Shown: positions 35,061 to 43,386 of the stretch, one piece after another | Position numbering within the stretch: position 1 is the stretch's first letter | How the letters are laid out: each line of letters starts with the position of its first letter | Assembly (NCBI GenBank): GCA_018368455.1 | Contig: JAGZEG010000009.1 | Coordinates: forward strand, 1-64,000 | Direction: 5' to 3' | DNA length: 64,000 nt | Origin: Coriobacteriia bacterium | Lineage (GTDB): Bacteria > Actinomycetota > Coriobacteriia > Coriobacteriales > UMGS124 | Position numbers and translations under genes: made by a program | Notes under the pieces: generated by a model | Seen by the model: the letters and a program-made list of their open reading frames with translations, nothing else | What the model was told of the DNA's origin: nothing | The model's database searches: none

Positions 35061-36188
35061 ATGTCGGAGAGCCGCGAGGCCGAGCCCGAGCATGCGGATA
35101 TGGAAGCGACGGACATGCCGGCGATCCCCACTACCTCGGGGTTTTATGGCCAGCCGTTCGACATCCCGACGTGTCCCGAGCCGACGACGTTCTTCGCGAC
35201 GAAGAAGGGCGCGCCGTTTGCCTGCCCCGAGCCTGTCGGCCCTATCTCTGACAGCCATACGCACCTCACGAGCCTGCGCGCCATCCACCCGGCGATTGCG
35301 CTGGCTCGTGCGGCACTGGCGGGCCTCGACTTCATCGTGACGGTTGTCGACCCAACCGATGACGCGTGTGACCCGCAGTCCCTGTTCGCGCAGCTTGCTG
35401 ACTGGCAGGTGCAGGCTCGCGCCGTGCTCGACGCGTGGGGGCTGTCCGAGCTTTCCGCACCCCGCGTCCGGATGCTGCCCGGGTGCCATCCTCACAACGC
35501 CCGCCTGTTCGATGGCGAGGCGCGCGCGGCGATACGGGAGTTGCTGGCGGATCCGCTCTGCTGCGGTATCGGCGAGATCGGCCTGGACTACCACTACGAC
35601 CTCTCGCCGCGCGATGTTCAGCAGCGCGTTTTTGAGCAGCAGCTCCGACTTGCGTGCGAGCTCGATGCCCCCGTCTCGCTGCACATACGCGAGGCGCACG
35701 ACGATGCCTATGAGCTGCTGTCGCGGGTGGGCATTCCGACGTCTGGTGCCGTGCTGCACTGCTTTGACCTGGGCCCCGAGGAGCTACGCCGCTTCCTTGA
35801 CCTGGGCTGCTCGTTTGGTATCGGCGGTGCCGTGAGCTTCGCGAGCTGCGAGCCCACGCGCCAGGCCATGAGGGAGTGCCCCGCGGAGTGCATTGTCACC
35901 GAGACGGACGCTCCGTATATGGCGCCCGTTCCTCTGCGCGGGACGCCGTGCGAGCCAGCGCATACGGCCGTGACGGTCGACTTCCTGACGCGCCTGCGTG
36001 CCGAGGCCCGCGGCGAGGATGTGGCGTGGCAGTGCGCGACATACGCCGCCAACGCACGGACCCTGTTTGACGTGCGGGCAGGGTTCGCGCTGCCTGCCGA
36101 CGCTCTGGCGCAAGATGTGCGCGGCGAAGCGTGCGCAGCGGCGGTGGAGGCCGAGCGCCTTGCCGGCTCAGCTGCCGAGGGCGCGTAA
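35061..36188 (+). CDS. tatD: TatD family metal-dependent deoxyribonuclease
   Basis: A 375-residue TIM-barrel hydrolase. Metal ligands are visible: SDSHTHLTSL (His pair, ~64), Glu in CGIGEIGLDYHYD, His in VSLHIREAHDD, His in GAVLHCFDLG and Asp in IVTETDAPYMAP. The family is usually ~260 residues; here there is a ~60-residue N-terminal leader of unknown role and a ~40-residue Ala-rich tail. Its place between metG and rsmA matches the common tatD position. GAGAGGGGG precedes the ATG. Confidence 0.9.
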   Translation: MSESREAEPEHADMEATDMPAIPTTSGFYGQPFDIPTCPEPTTFFATKKGAPFACPEPVGPISDSHTHLTSLRAIHPAIALARAALAGLDFIVTVVDPTDDACDPQSLFAQLADWQVQARAVLDAWGLSELSAPRVRMLPGCHPHNARLFDGEARAAIRELLADPLCCGIGEIGLDYHYDLSPRDVQQRVFEQQLRLACELDAPVSLHIREAHDDAYELLSRVGIPTSGAVLHCFDLGPEELRRFLDLGCSFGIGGAVSFASCEPTRQAMRECPAECIVTETDAPYMAPVPLRGTPCEPAHTAVTVDFLTRLRAEARGEDVAWQCATYAANARTLFDVRAGFALPADALAQDVRGEACAAAVEAERLAGSAAEGA

Positions 36189-36191
36189 GCC

Positions 36192-36923
36192 GTGGCGGGC
36201 GTCGCGGGTAACGGCCTCTCTGTTGCCGAAGCCAGGCAGGACGAGCGCCTGCGTGTTGGAGTGCTTGCAGGATCGCCGCACCGGGGCAACTGCGCACATC
36301 TGGCGCGAGCGGTTCTGGCTCCGGAGCTTCAGACGGCCGGCTTTGACGTGTCGGTGCGCCTGCTAGCTGATTTTGAGATTGCGGGCTGCCGGGGGTGCAA
36401 CGCCTGCGCGCATACGGGTACGTGCGTGCTATTCGCGGGGGAGCGCGGATCCCGTACGGCGCCGCGCAGCACGCTTCTCGACCTCATCTCCTGGCTCGAT
36501 GGCCTTGACGCGCTCGTGCTGGTGGCGCCCCTGTATTTCGCGGGACCGCCGGCCCAGCTCAAGGCCCTTTTCGATCGCCTGCAGTTCCTCTGGGCTCGGC
36601 GTTATGTGCTGAAGGCGTGGCCTGCCCTCCCCGTTGATCGCCGTCGTCCCGTGCTTGTGCTTACTATTGGCGGGGGCGGCGACCCGTTCGGCTCGTCGGC
36701 CCTCGTGACGTGCGCCCACTCCGCGCTGCGTATGATGGACTTCGAGATGGAGCTGTCCGACGCGTATATAGGATATCGGAGTGGCCGATCCGACGCCTCG
36801 GGGGACGCTCTGTTTGAAGAGCGGGCCGTGGGGCGCGTTCTGGAACTCGCCGCCCTCCTGCGCGAAAGAGGCCTCTTTGCTCGTCGAGGGCAGATCGACC
36901 CGTTCACTCGTTTCGATCGCTAG
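36192..36923 (+). CDS. NADPH-dependent FMN reductase / iron-sulfur flavoprotein-like protein
   Basis: A 243-residue flavodoxin-fold protein: phosphate-binding loop VGVLAGSPHRGNCAHLA (~24), LVLVAPLYFAGPPAQLKALFDRLQ (split: LVLVAPLYFAG, AQLKALFDRL) contacting the flavin ring. Between them lies a compact cysteine motif, CRGCNACAHTGTC, spaced C-x2-C-x2-C-x5-C, as in iron-sulfur flavoproteins of anaerobes, which carry FMN plus a [4Fe-4S] cluster. It probably transfers electrons from ferredoxin to a small acceptor. GTG start 3 bp after tatD. It takes the place where many genomes have ribonuclease M5. Confidence 0.78.
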   Translation: MAGVAGNGLSVAEARQDERLRVGVLAGSPHRGNCAHLARAVLAPELQTAGFDVSVRLLADFEIAGCRGCNACAHTGTCVLFAGERGSRTAPRSTLLDLISWLDGLDALVLVAPLYFAGPPAQLKALFDRLQFLWARRYVLKAWPALPVDRRRPVLVLTIGGGGDPFGSSALVTCAHSALRMMDFEMELSDAYIGYRSGRSDASGDALFEERAVGRVLELAALLRERGLFARRGQIDPFTRFDR

Positions 36924-37007
36924 CGCACGGCGAAATGTCCCTGGTCGGGGGTATTCTGCTACGTGGCGTTCTTATTCTCACTCTGTTCTTTGACCAGGAG
37001 GTTCTCG

Positions 37008-37904
37008 ATGCCCTTCTCCCGCCTTGCCACTCCCACTGCGACTCGCGGTCTGCTTGACGAGTTCGGCCTGTCGGCAAAGTATGCGCTTGGGCAGAACTTC
37101 CTCGTGAACGACGAGGTCGTCGGTCGTATTCTCGAGCTAGCAGACCTGTCCAGCGACGACGTGGTTCTCGAGGTGGGACCGGGCATCGGCACGCTGACAA
37201 GCGCGCTGCTGCCACACGTGTCGGCTGTCGTTTCCGTCGAGACGGACAAGGACATGCAAGGGCCGCTCTCCGTGAGCTGCGCCGACTACTCCGAGCGCTT
37301 TGCCCTTGTCATGGGGGACGCGCTGCGCGTGACACCGCAGCAGGTGGGACGCGCTCTGACTGCCCTTCTGCCCGCCCCGTCGCGTCCGATGCCCAACCGG
37401 TGGGTGGCAAACTTGCCCTATGCCGTTGCTGCCACGCTCATTCTCAAGTGGTTCGAGTCGCCCGATTGGACGTGTCTCGACAGCGCGACGCTCATGGTGC
37501 AGAGCGAGGTGGCCGACCGCATCAGCGCAGAGCCGGGCAGCAAGATCTACGGGGCGTATACGCTCAAGCTGCAACAGTACGCGCGCGTCACGGGCCGTTT
37601 CCAGGTGGCGCGTACGTCGTTCTTCCCCGCGCCGCGCGTCGAGAGCGCCGTCATTCGGCTCGAGCGCCTGCCTGAGAGCGAGCGTGTGAGCGTGGAGGAT
37701 GCGCGGGCGTGCACCGAGGTCATCGACGCGGCGTTCTCGCAGCGACGTAAGACCATCCGCAATGCGATGGCCGGCGCAAGCTATGCGACGAAGGAGCGCC
37801 TCGACGCCGCGTTCGAGGTTGCGGGCATCAATCCAGCCGCTCGCGCCGAGACGCTGACGCTCGCGGACTTCCGCCGGCTCACGGACGCCCTGCGAGAAGG
37901 ATAG
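37008..37904 (+). CDS. rsmA: 16S rRNA dimethyladenosine transferase RsmA (KsgA)
   Basis: A 298-residue SAM-dependent enzyme that dimethylates two adenosines near the 3' end of 16S rRNA. Motifs in order: KYALGQNFLVND, SAM-binding VVLEVGPGIGTLTSAL, ALVMGDALR, catalytic motif WVANLPYAVAA (NLPY), TLMVQSEVADRI and FFPAPRVESAV. The length is normal. CCAGGAGG lies 6 bp before the ATG; the earlier in-frame codons have no such site. It ends the rsmI-metG-tatD run. Confidence 0.94.
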   Translation: MPFSRLATPTATRGLLDEFGLSAKYALGQNFLVNDEVVGRILELADLSSDDVVLEVGPGIGTLTSALLPHVSAVVSVETDKDMQGPLSVSCADYSERFALVMGDALRVTPQQVGRALTALLPAPSRPMPNRWVANLPYAVAATLILKWFESPDWTCLDSATLMVQSEVADRISAEPGSKIYGAYTLKLQQYARVTGRFQVARTSFFPAPRVESAVIRLERLPESERVSVEDARACTEVIDAAFSQRRKTIRNAMAGASYATKERLDAAFEVAGINPAARAETLTLADFRRLTDALREG

Positions 37905-38365
37905 GGGACCGCGGATTGTAGGCGCTACGGGGCCCCGGGTCCCGGACGTGCGATGAGCGCCTCGGATGGCGGGCGCCAATTGTCCTGGAATGTCCCAAAG
38001 TGCATGGTTTTTAGCTTGCTTGCGTACAAAATGGGCGTGTAGTGCGCGATTCTTGGGGCGCATCTCGCGTCTGCAGGATGCGCTTGCGAGACAGGGAATA
38101 GCGTTCGGACGTCCTACCTGCGAGTTTGGCATCGCGTCCTCGGCGCGCCACCGCATGGGGTCCCTTCGGGGCACACCTGAGTCGTAAGAGACGTGCACTT
38201 AACGCCCGTTTTGCGCGCACGACCAGCAAGAACCGTGCACTCGAGGCGAAAACGTGCCGCAGGGCGTGCTCGGGCGCATTCTCGGCCGAATACGGGCTGC
38301 GACCAACCTGCGCTGTTCGGCAGGCTGGCCGCCTGTGCACCCGGTCGGCCCCGCAGCGTCCTTTC
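37905..38365. other. Gene-free stretch with a 241-bp inverted-end element
   Basis: About 460 bp between convergent genes with no supportable coding sequence. Most of it is the element 38000-38240. No standard terminator for rsmA is evident. Confidence 0.6.
38000..38240. repeat. 241-bp element with ~55-bp imperfect inverted ends
   Basis: The left end starts GTGCATGGTTTTTAGCTTGC and includes CAAAATGGGCGTGTAGTGCG. The right end, read in reverse complement, starts GTGCACGGTTCTTGCTGGTC and includes CAAAACGGGCGTTAAGTGCA. By eye about 40 of 55 positions agree. The interior has a further hairpin near 38060-38090. The structure resembles a non-autonomous miniature transposable element, or two inverted copies of a short repeat. 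Confidence 0.6.
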
Positions 38366-40834
38366 CTAGTACTGCGCCAACTCCTGCGTCATGTTTACGT
38401 GGATGTTGGTACGCGCTATCTGTATGGCGTAGTCAAAGCCGTCGAGGCCATCGAAGGAGTCGGCCGCCTCGAGCTCCTCGAGCGTGTACGCCCCTCCCGT
38501 CGAGAGGTCGATTACCTCGCGCGCCACGTCGTCGCCGGGGAAGAGGATGCCCAAGGTTTTGGTGCGCCACTCGCCTCCGCGCGCGGCCCACGCGTAGTTC
38601 TCCGCGTACTCGGCAACGACGTGTCCCCGCCCGTCTTCCGCGCTATAGACGATGGCGCCACTGATCTCGCCGCCCTCGCGGAAGCCGGAGACGTTGCTCG
38701 TCATGATCTTGATGAGGGGCAGTTCGGGATGGCCGTTCGGGTATACCGAGAGCTCGCCGTTGGGGGAGGGGCTGACGCTCACGCGGCCGCGCCACGCCTC
38801 GGGGATGTCAAACGTGTAGAGCGGCATCTCGACGCGCCAGAGATCCTGCGTGATGGCTGTCGCGCGGGCGGACGCCTGGCTGATGTCGGTCGAGACGCGG
38901 CTTGCCCACACCTGGGCCTGCTCGACGCTGCTGGCCCATTGCGGGTCTTGATCCCCGAGCTCAAACGTCGGCCCAAGGGAGCGCAACGCCAGGTCGCAGT
39001 AGCTGACGGGCGCCGATATGTCTACGGCAACGCGAGTGCTCGCTTCGGGGCCATCCGCCGAGGGGTAGTACATGTCGTTGGCGATCGTGGCGACAGGGCT
39101 GTCGGCCGCGCGTGCCTCGGGACTCTCGTAGATGCGCAGCTCCAGCGCGAGATCGCCGCTGCTGTAAGCGAACGACCATCCCTCCGGTAGCGCGTCGTCG
39201 GGGACGAACACGGAGTAGCGCGGCGCCATGATGCGCGTCCCACCGTTCTCACGCTGTGGGTAGGCGTAGCCGTTCGTCGAGACGAGTCGCTGCAGGCCGT
39301 GGGCCTCGGGCGTCGACCCGTCGTTCGTCGCCGCGTAGACCCCGGTCGTGTCCAGACGCTGGTAGGCATAGTCGTCGCCGAGGGGACATGGGCCGCTCCA
39401 GTACTTGTACTCATTGCTCGACTGCGTGTAGACCACGAACGAGACGGGCTGACCGAAGGCGTCGAGCGCGCCCGTTACGGTCAGGATGTTCCCTGCCGTG
39501 GCAGTGACGCTGCCCTGTGCCTCGGTCTCGTGCGTCGCCGTGTAGCTGGCCTGATCGTCAAAGCTCCAGGAAAAGCCGTCGCCGACCTGGGCGTCGGGCA
39601 ACACGAGGGCGTAGCGCGGCGTGACGACGGCACGGTAGCCGTCGAGGTCGAGCTCGAGGGGCTCGGTGCCGGGCAGGGGAAGAGCGCCGAGGGCGGTGGC
39701 GTCGTAGCTCACCACGCCGGGCCTGTCTTGCGGCAGGACGCCGGTTGTCGCGAAGGCAGTCGTGGCTGCCACGACGAGCAGGGATGCTGCAGCCGTGGCG
39801 GCAAGGCGGGGTCGGTCGGGCCGTACGATGGCACGGACGCGCCGGCTGAGGTCGCTCTTTCCGAAGCCGACAGCCGCGGGAAGCAGGCCCGACGCGCACT
39901 CTGCCGCGTCGATGAGAGCGGTGGCGTATGCGGTGCGGCCTCGCGCATTGAGGCGACGCAGCACGCGTTCGTCGCACGAGAGCTCGAGGTCGCGATTTGC
40001 TAGGACGTACATCGCCCAGACAAGCGGGTTGAACCAATGCAGGCAGACGGCGACGACGAGCAACGCCTTGAAGGCGACGTCGAAGCGCCGGATGTGGACG
40101 AGCTCGTGCTCGAGCATGAGGCCTGCGCTCACGCGGTCGGTCCAGTCGAAGTCGGGCGGTACGAGGATCGTGGGCCGCAGCAGGCCGTATGTCATGGGCG
40201 TGCGCACGCGCTCGCACGTGCGGATGCGCACGCGGCGACGCAGCGGGTGGGCTTGCAGCCACGTCTTGGCAAACGGGTCGTCGACGGGGACGGCGAGATG
40301 AAACGCGCGGGTGAGACCCAGGTAGAGGACGGCTGCCGCGAGCAGGCAGACGATGGTCCCGCTGACCCAGATGACCTGCCAGGCGGGAAGCGCCCCGAGC
40401 GCCTCCCATGCCTCCGCTAGGATGGAGGGCTTGGAGGGGACGGCGGTGTCCGGGACGATCGTAGGGCTGGCGGCCTCTTTGCCGGGCTGGATGCCTACGG
40501 GGGAGGAGAGCGGCGCCGAAGCACTCGCGAAAGTTGCGGGGGCGCCGGCCGTGCTTGCGTCGCTGGCTGGCGCTTCCAGGGGCAAGACGCCGTTGTCGAT
40601 GACGGCTTCGACTGCAACTGGTCTCGCCACCGAATCGTCGGCAAGGCTCGTTCCGGCGAGCGTCCACGCGCTGAGGGGAGAGGCGATGGAGAGCGGGATG
40701 AGCAGCCGCGCGAGCACGATTATCCAGAGCACGGGCAGCACGGCTTTGGGAAGGTGACGTCCGAATAGGGCGCGCACGAGCAAGACGATCACGATGAGGG
40801 CGGATCCCTGGAGTCCCATGTGCACGAGTTCCAT
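38366..40834 (-). CDS. BlaR1/MecR1-like M56 metallopeptidase sensor with novel C-terminal domain
   Basis: An 822-residue membrane protein. The N-terminal ~340 residues are an M56 peptidase with helices at about 10-55, 150-175, 255-275 and 345-365, and zinc-protease motif LEHELVHIRR (H243, E244, H247) with the downstream glutamate in LELSCDERVL. BlaR1 normally ends in a penicillin-binding sensor; here the ~450-residue extracellular part lacks SxxK/KTG motifs I could find and has repeated units starting ALVLPDAQVGDGFSWSF and YSVFVPDDALPEGWSFAYS. It probably senses another ligand, cleaves itself and inactivates the BlaI-type repressor encoded 72 bp upstream. Confidence 0.82.
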   Translation of the reverse strand: MELVHMGLQGSALIVIVLLVRALFGRHLPKAVLPVLWIIVLARLLIPLSIASPLSAWTLAGTSLADDSVARPVAVEAVIDNGVLPLEAPASDASTAGAPATFASASAPLSSPVGIQPGKEAASPTIVPDTAVPSKPSILAEAWEALGALPAWQVIWVSGTIVCLLAAAVLYLGLTRAFHLAVPVDDPFAKTWLQAHPLRRRVRIRTCERVRTPMTYGLLRPTILVPPDFDWTDRVSAGLMLEHELVHIRRFDVAFKALLVVAVCLHWFNPLVWAMYVLANRDLELSCDERVLRRLNARGRTAYATALIDAAECASGLLPAAVGFGKSDLSRRVRAIVRPDRPRLAATAAASLLVVAATTAFATTGVLPQDRPGVVSYDATALGALPLPGTEPLELDLDGYRAVVTPRYALVLPDAQVGDGFSWSFDDQASYTATHETEAQGSVTATAGNILTVTGALDAFGQPVSFVVYTQSSNEYKYWSGPCPLGDDYAYQRLDTTGVYAATNDGSTPEAHGLQRLVSTNGYAYPQRENGGTRIMAPRYSVFVPDDALPEGWSFAYSSGDLALELRIYESPEARAADSPVATIANDMYYPSADGPEASTRVAVDISAPVSYCDLALRSLGPTFELGDQDPQWASSVEQAQVWASRVSTDISQASARATAITQDLWRVEMPLYTFDIPEAWRGRVSVSPSPNGELSVYPNGHPELPLIKIMTSNVSGFREGGEISGAIVYSAEDGRGHVVAEYAENYAWAARGGEWRTKTLGILFPGDDVAREVIDLSTGGAYTLEELEAADSFDGLDGFDYAIQIARTNIHVNMTQELAQY

Positions 40835-40905
40835 GCTAACCTCCGTTCGCCGAAGGCTTGCCAGCCGCAGATAGTGCGGCGTTTCTGGCGTTCTGTGCGT
40901 GCTTC

Positions 40906-41286
40906 TTACCTGTTGTCGTCCTCCTGCGCCATGTCGTCGACAAGCGAGCGCAGCCGGGCGATCTCCTCGCGCGAAACCTTCTTGCGGCCGATGAGCGCCG
41001 CGAACAGCTTGTCGGCTGAGCCGTTGAACACGCGGTCGACAAGGCGGTCGGTCTCCTCGGCCTGAACGTCTTCGCGGCTCACGAGGGCGCGGCAGATGAA
41101 GCCCGGTTGGATGCGTTCGAGCGCGCCCTTCTTGATGCAGCGGTGGATGAGCGTGTACGTTGCGCTGGCGCTGTACTCGATCCGCACGTTCAGGGTCTCG
41201 GCGATCAGCTTGGCGCTTGCTTGCCCGCCGTTGTCCCAGACAACGTCCATGACCCGAATCTCGGAATCGGATAGTGCGGTGTCCAT
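40906..41286 (-). CDS. BlaI/MecI/CopY-family transcriptional repressor
   Basis: A 126-residue winged-helix repressor. It has LSDSEIRVMDVVWDNGGQAS, then a recognition-helix region and SASATYTLIHRCIKKGALER, the usual BlaI order, followed by the C-terminal dimerisation helices (ADKLFAALIGRKKVSREEI). Members bind DNA as dimers and are destroyed when the partner BlaR1-like protease is activated. GAGGAGG lies before the ATG. Two dyads just upstream are likely autoregulatory sites. No beta-lactamase or other classic target is nearby. Confidence 0.88.
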   Translation of the reverse strand: MDTALSDSEIRVMDVVWDNGGQASAKLIAETLNVRIEYSASATYTLIHRCIKKGALERIQPGFICRALVSREDVQAEETDRLVDRVFNGSADKLFAALIGRKKVSREEIARLRSLVDDMAQEDDNR

Positions 41287-41306
41287 CGCAGCCTCCTCTC
41301 GATCCT

Positions 41307-41334
41307 TTCTACAAGTTTAGAATAACGGATTATC
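41307..41334. promoter_or_regulatory. Candidate operators of the BlaI-type repressor
   Basis: Two adjacent dyads 20-48 bp upstream of the repressor start: TTCTACAAGTTTAGAA (41307-41322; perfect 5-bp arms) and ATAACGGATTAT (41323-41334; perfect 4-bp arms). The first contains TACA, as in known BlaI sites. The A+T-rich segment probably also holds the promoter. Confidence 0.6.
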
Positions 41335-41416
41335 GGAGAATAAGCTAGCGCTGCGCACCATTTTGTCGAGAGGAGCCGCTGCCCGAGAAGCGACGTGAGA
41401 GGTGCCACGGCGCATG

Positions 41417-41456
41417 AAAAAGGGCGCGCAACGGCTCGGAAAGTCGTTGCGCGCCC
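41417..41456 (-). terminator. Terminator of the 82-residue protein gene
   Basis: Perfect 12-bp stem GGGCGCGCAACG / CGTTGCGCGCCC, followed on the minus strand by TTTTT. Convincing intrinsic terminator 64 bp past the stop at 41520. Confidence 0.85.
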
Positions 41457-41519
41457 TCGTAAACTCGGAAGCGCGAAGGAGGGACTCCTCGTGGGCGTCC
41501 CGCGATCTTGTTCTAGCGC

Positions 41520-41768
41520 TTAGGACAGCACGCGATACGTGTCGTCGCTCTCGGCCGAGTCGGCGGACGACTGGTAGTCCGTCGGCTTGTCAGCCATGAA
41601 CTGGATGATGTCGTCACGCATCGTGGCGGTGGTGATGGCGTCCACCGGGACCCACTTGCCGTCGACGCGGGCCTCGTCCTTGATGCCGTCCGGCGGAAGG
41701 AACCAACGACGAACGTTCCAGCCGTGCAGCATGTAGTCGGCATGCGTGGAGTTGACGTCAACCTTCAT
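41520..41768 (-). CDS. Small hypothetical protein, 82 residues
   Basis: It begins MKVDVNSTHADYMLHGWNVR and contains RRWFLPPDGIKDEARVDGKW, followed by VPVDAITTATMRDDIIQFMADK. It is acidic, with no signal peptide or membrane segment and no motif I recognise. A good GAGGAG lies 7 bp before this ATG, and a strong dedicated terminator follows, so it is a real monocistronic gene. An upstream ATG at 41825 would add 19 residues without a ribosome site. Confidence 0.7.
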   Translation of the reverse strand: MKVDVNSTHADYMLHGWNVRRWFLPPDGIKDEARVDGKWVPVDAITTATMRDDIIQFMADKPTDYQSSADSAESDDTYRVLS

Positions 41769-42124
41769 GCGAATCTCCTCTTTTGAGTTCTTCACAGACT
41801 CCGGTGTTCCCATTTCAGCCCCCATGGCACATCATCGGGTCCGACGCGCCGCCCGCCGCCTCCGGCTTGATCAGGGCCAAAGGAACGGGGCGACGATCCC
41901 AACGGGTCATATGAAGCTGCTCTGAATCGTGGCGCGTCGGGAGGCTGACGTCAATCACCTATAGCGCTCGCGGTCGGGGCCCTACCAAGTTTTCATGTGC
42001 CGGACGCATCGGACAACGGTGGCCGACGGTGCGCAGGCTGCGGTGGGCCGATCGCGGCGGCTCCCCTCGGGCATATTGGGAGTATCATCGGCGCGATTCG
42101 CTGACTCAGGAAAGGAAGGCGTCC
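41769..42124. other. Divergent intergenic region
   Basis: 356 bp between the small unknown gene and the peptidase gene. I see no gene and no clear repeat. GAGTATCAT (about 42079-42087) may include a -10 box for the peptidase gene. Confidence 0.4.
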
Positions 42125-43228
42125 ATGTCATCTGAGAGCACGATAACCGTTGACTACGCTGCCCGCCTCGCACGGGTGCGCGCGAACCTCGCCGCGATGG
42201 GCCTGGCCCAGATGCTCGTGAGCGACCCGATGTCCATCTGCTGGCTCACCGGCTTCTATGTCGATCCGGGCGAGCGCTTCCACGGGCTCGTTATCCGCGA
42301 AGATGCCGAGCCCGTGCTCGTCGTGAACGACCTGTTCCCCGCGCCGGCGGGGCTTGCTGTCGCCCAGCAGGGCTATCGCGACGAGGATGACCCGTTGGCC
42401 CTGGTCAGGGGCCTGGTCGACCATGCCGCGCCGCTGGGCTGCGACAAGGATCTCGCCGCGCGCTTCCTGCTGCCGCTGCGCGACGCTGGCGCTGCGAGCG
42501 ACTTCGTGCTGGGGTCGGCAGCGGTCGACGGCGCCCGCTCTATCAAGGATGCCCAGGAGCAGGAGCTCATGCGCCGCGCGAGTGCCACGAACGACAAGGC
42601 CATGGGCGTGCTGCGCGGACTCGTGCACGAGGGCGTTACCGAGCGCGAGATTGCCGACCAGCTGCTCGACATCTATCGGTCGCTTGGCGCGCAGGCCCAC
42701 TCGTTCCCGCCCATCGTGAGCTTTGGCGCGCACGGGGCGGACCCGCACCACGGGCCCGACGACACGCCGCTCGGCCCGCGCGATTCCGTGCTGTTCGACG
42801 TGGGGTGCGTCCAGGACGGCTACTGCTCCGACATGACGCGCGTGTTCTTCTTCCGCGACGTTACCGACGAGGAACGTACCGTCTACGAGACCGTGCGGCG
42901 GGCCAACGAGGCGGCTGCGGCCGTCGTGCGCCCCGGCGTGCTGTTCAGCGACGTTGATAAGGCTGCGCGCGACGCCATCGAGGAGGCTGGGTACGGCCAG
43001 TACTTCACGCACCGGCTCGGACACCAGATTGGCATGAACGACCACGAGCCGGGCGACGTGTCTGCGGTGCATCACGAGCCGATGCAGGCCGGCGTGTGCC
43101 ACTCCATCGAGCCGGGCATTTACCTGCCGGGCAAGTTTGGCGTGCGTATCGAGGACCTGTGCATCGTGCAAGAGGACGGCGGCGAGATCATCAACCACTA
43201 CCCGCACAACCTCGACGTGATCGCGTAG
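42125..43228 (+). CDS. Xaa-Pro aminopeptidase/dipeptidase (M24B family)
   Basis: A 367-residue metallopeptidase with an N-terminal creatinase-like domain (~1-130) and a pita-bread catalytic domain. Metal ligands: SVLFDVGCVQDGYCSDMTRV (two Asp), FTHRLGHQIGMNDHE (His), HSIEPGIYLPG (Glu) and VRIEDLCIV (Glu). It releases N-terminal residues before proline or splits Xaa-Pro dipeptides in the cytoplasm. GGAAAGGAAGG lies 6 bp before the ATG. A terminator follows closely. Confidence 0.92.
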   Translation: MSSESTITVDYAARLARVRANLAAMGLAQMLVSDPMSICWLTGFYVDPGERFHGLVIREDAEPVLVVNDLFPAPAGLAVAQQGYRDEDDPLALVRGLVDHAAPLGCDKDLAARFLLPLRDAGAASDFVLGSAAVDGARSIKDAQEQELMRRASATNDKAMGVLRGLVHEGVTEREIADQLLDIYRSLGAQAHSFPPIVSFGAHGADPHHGPDDTPLGPRDSVLFDVGCVQDGYCSDMTRVFFFRDVTDEERTVYETVRRANEAAAAVVRPGVLFSDVDKAARDAIEEAGYGQYFTHRLGHQIGMNDHEPGDVSAVHHEPMQAGVCHSIEPGIYLPGKFGVRIEDLCIVQEDGGEIINHYPHNLDVIA

Positions 43229-43245
43229 GGCGAGGATACAAGAAA

Positions 43246-43295
43246 GGCCGGGCGGCTTGCGATTCTGGAATCGCTTGAGCCGTCCGGCCTGTTTT
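43246..43295 (+). terminator. Terminator of the Xaa-Pro peptidase gene
   Basis: Perfect 12-bp stem GGCCGGGCGGCT / AGCCGTCCGGCC (one G-T) with a 20-nt loop, then TGTTTTG. It sits just before the convergent tRNA gene. Confidence 0.82.
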
Positions 43296-43302
43296 GTTCG
43301 GA

Positions 43303-43386
43303 TGGTGCCCGAGGTGGGACTCGAACCCACACGGGTTGCCCCAAAGGTTTTTGAGACCTCCGCGTCTGCCATTCCGCCACTCGGGC
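43303..43386 (-). tRNA. tRNA-Leu (anticodon CAA)
   Basis: 84 nt read on the minus strand. Acceptor stem GCCCGAG / CTCGGGC, discriminator A and encoded CCA at 43303-43306. The D-arm has GGCGGAATGGCAGACGC, the anticodon loop CTCAAAA gives CAA, a long variable arm (class II, GGGGCAACCC region) follows and the T-arm contains GGGTTCGAGTCCC. It decodes UUG. Confidence 0.95.

Noticed and set aside
38366..40834. True BlaR1 beta-lactam sensor
   Set aside because: The outer domain lacks the SxxK, SxN and KTG motifs of penicillin-binding sensors, and no beta-lactamase gene is near.
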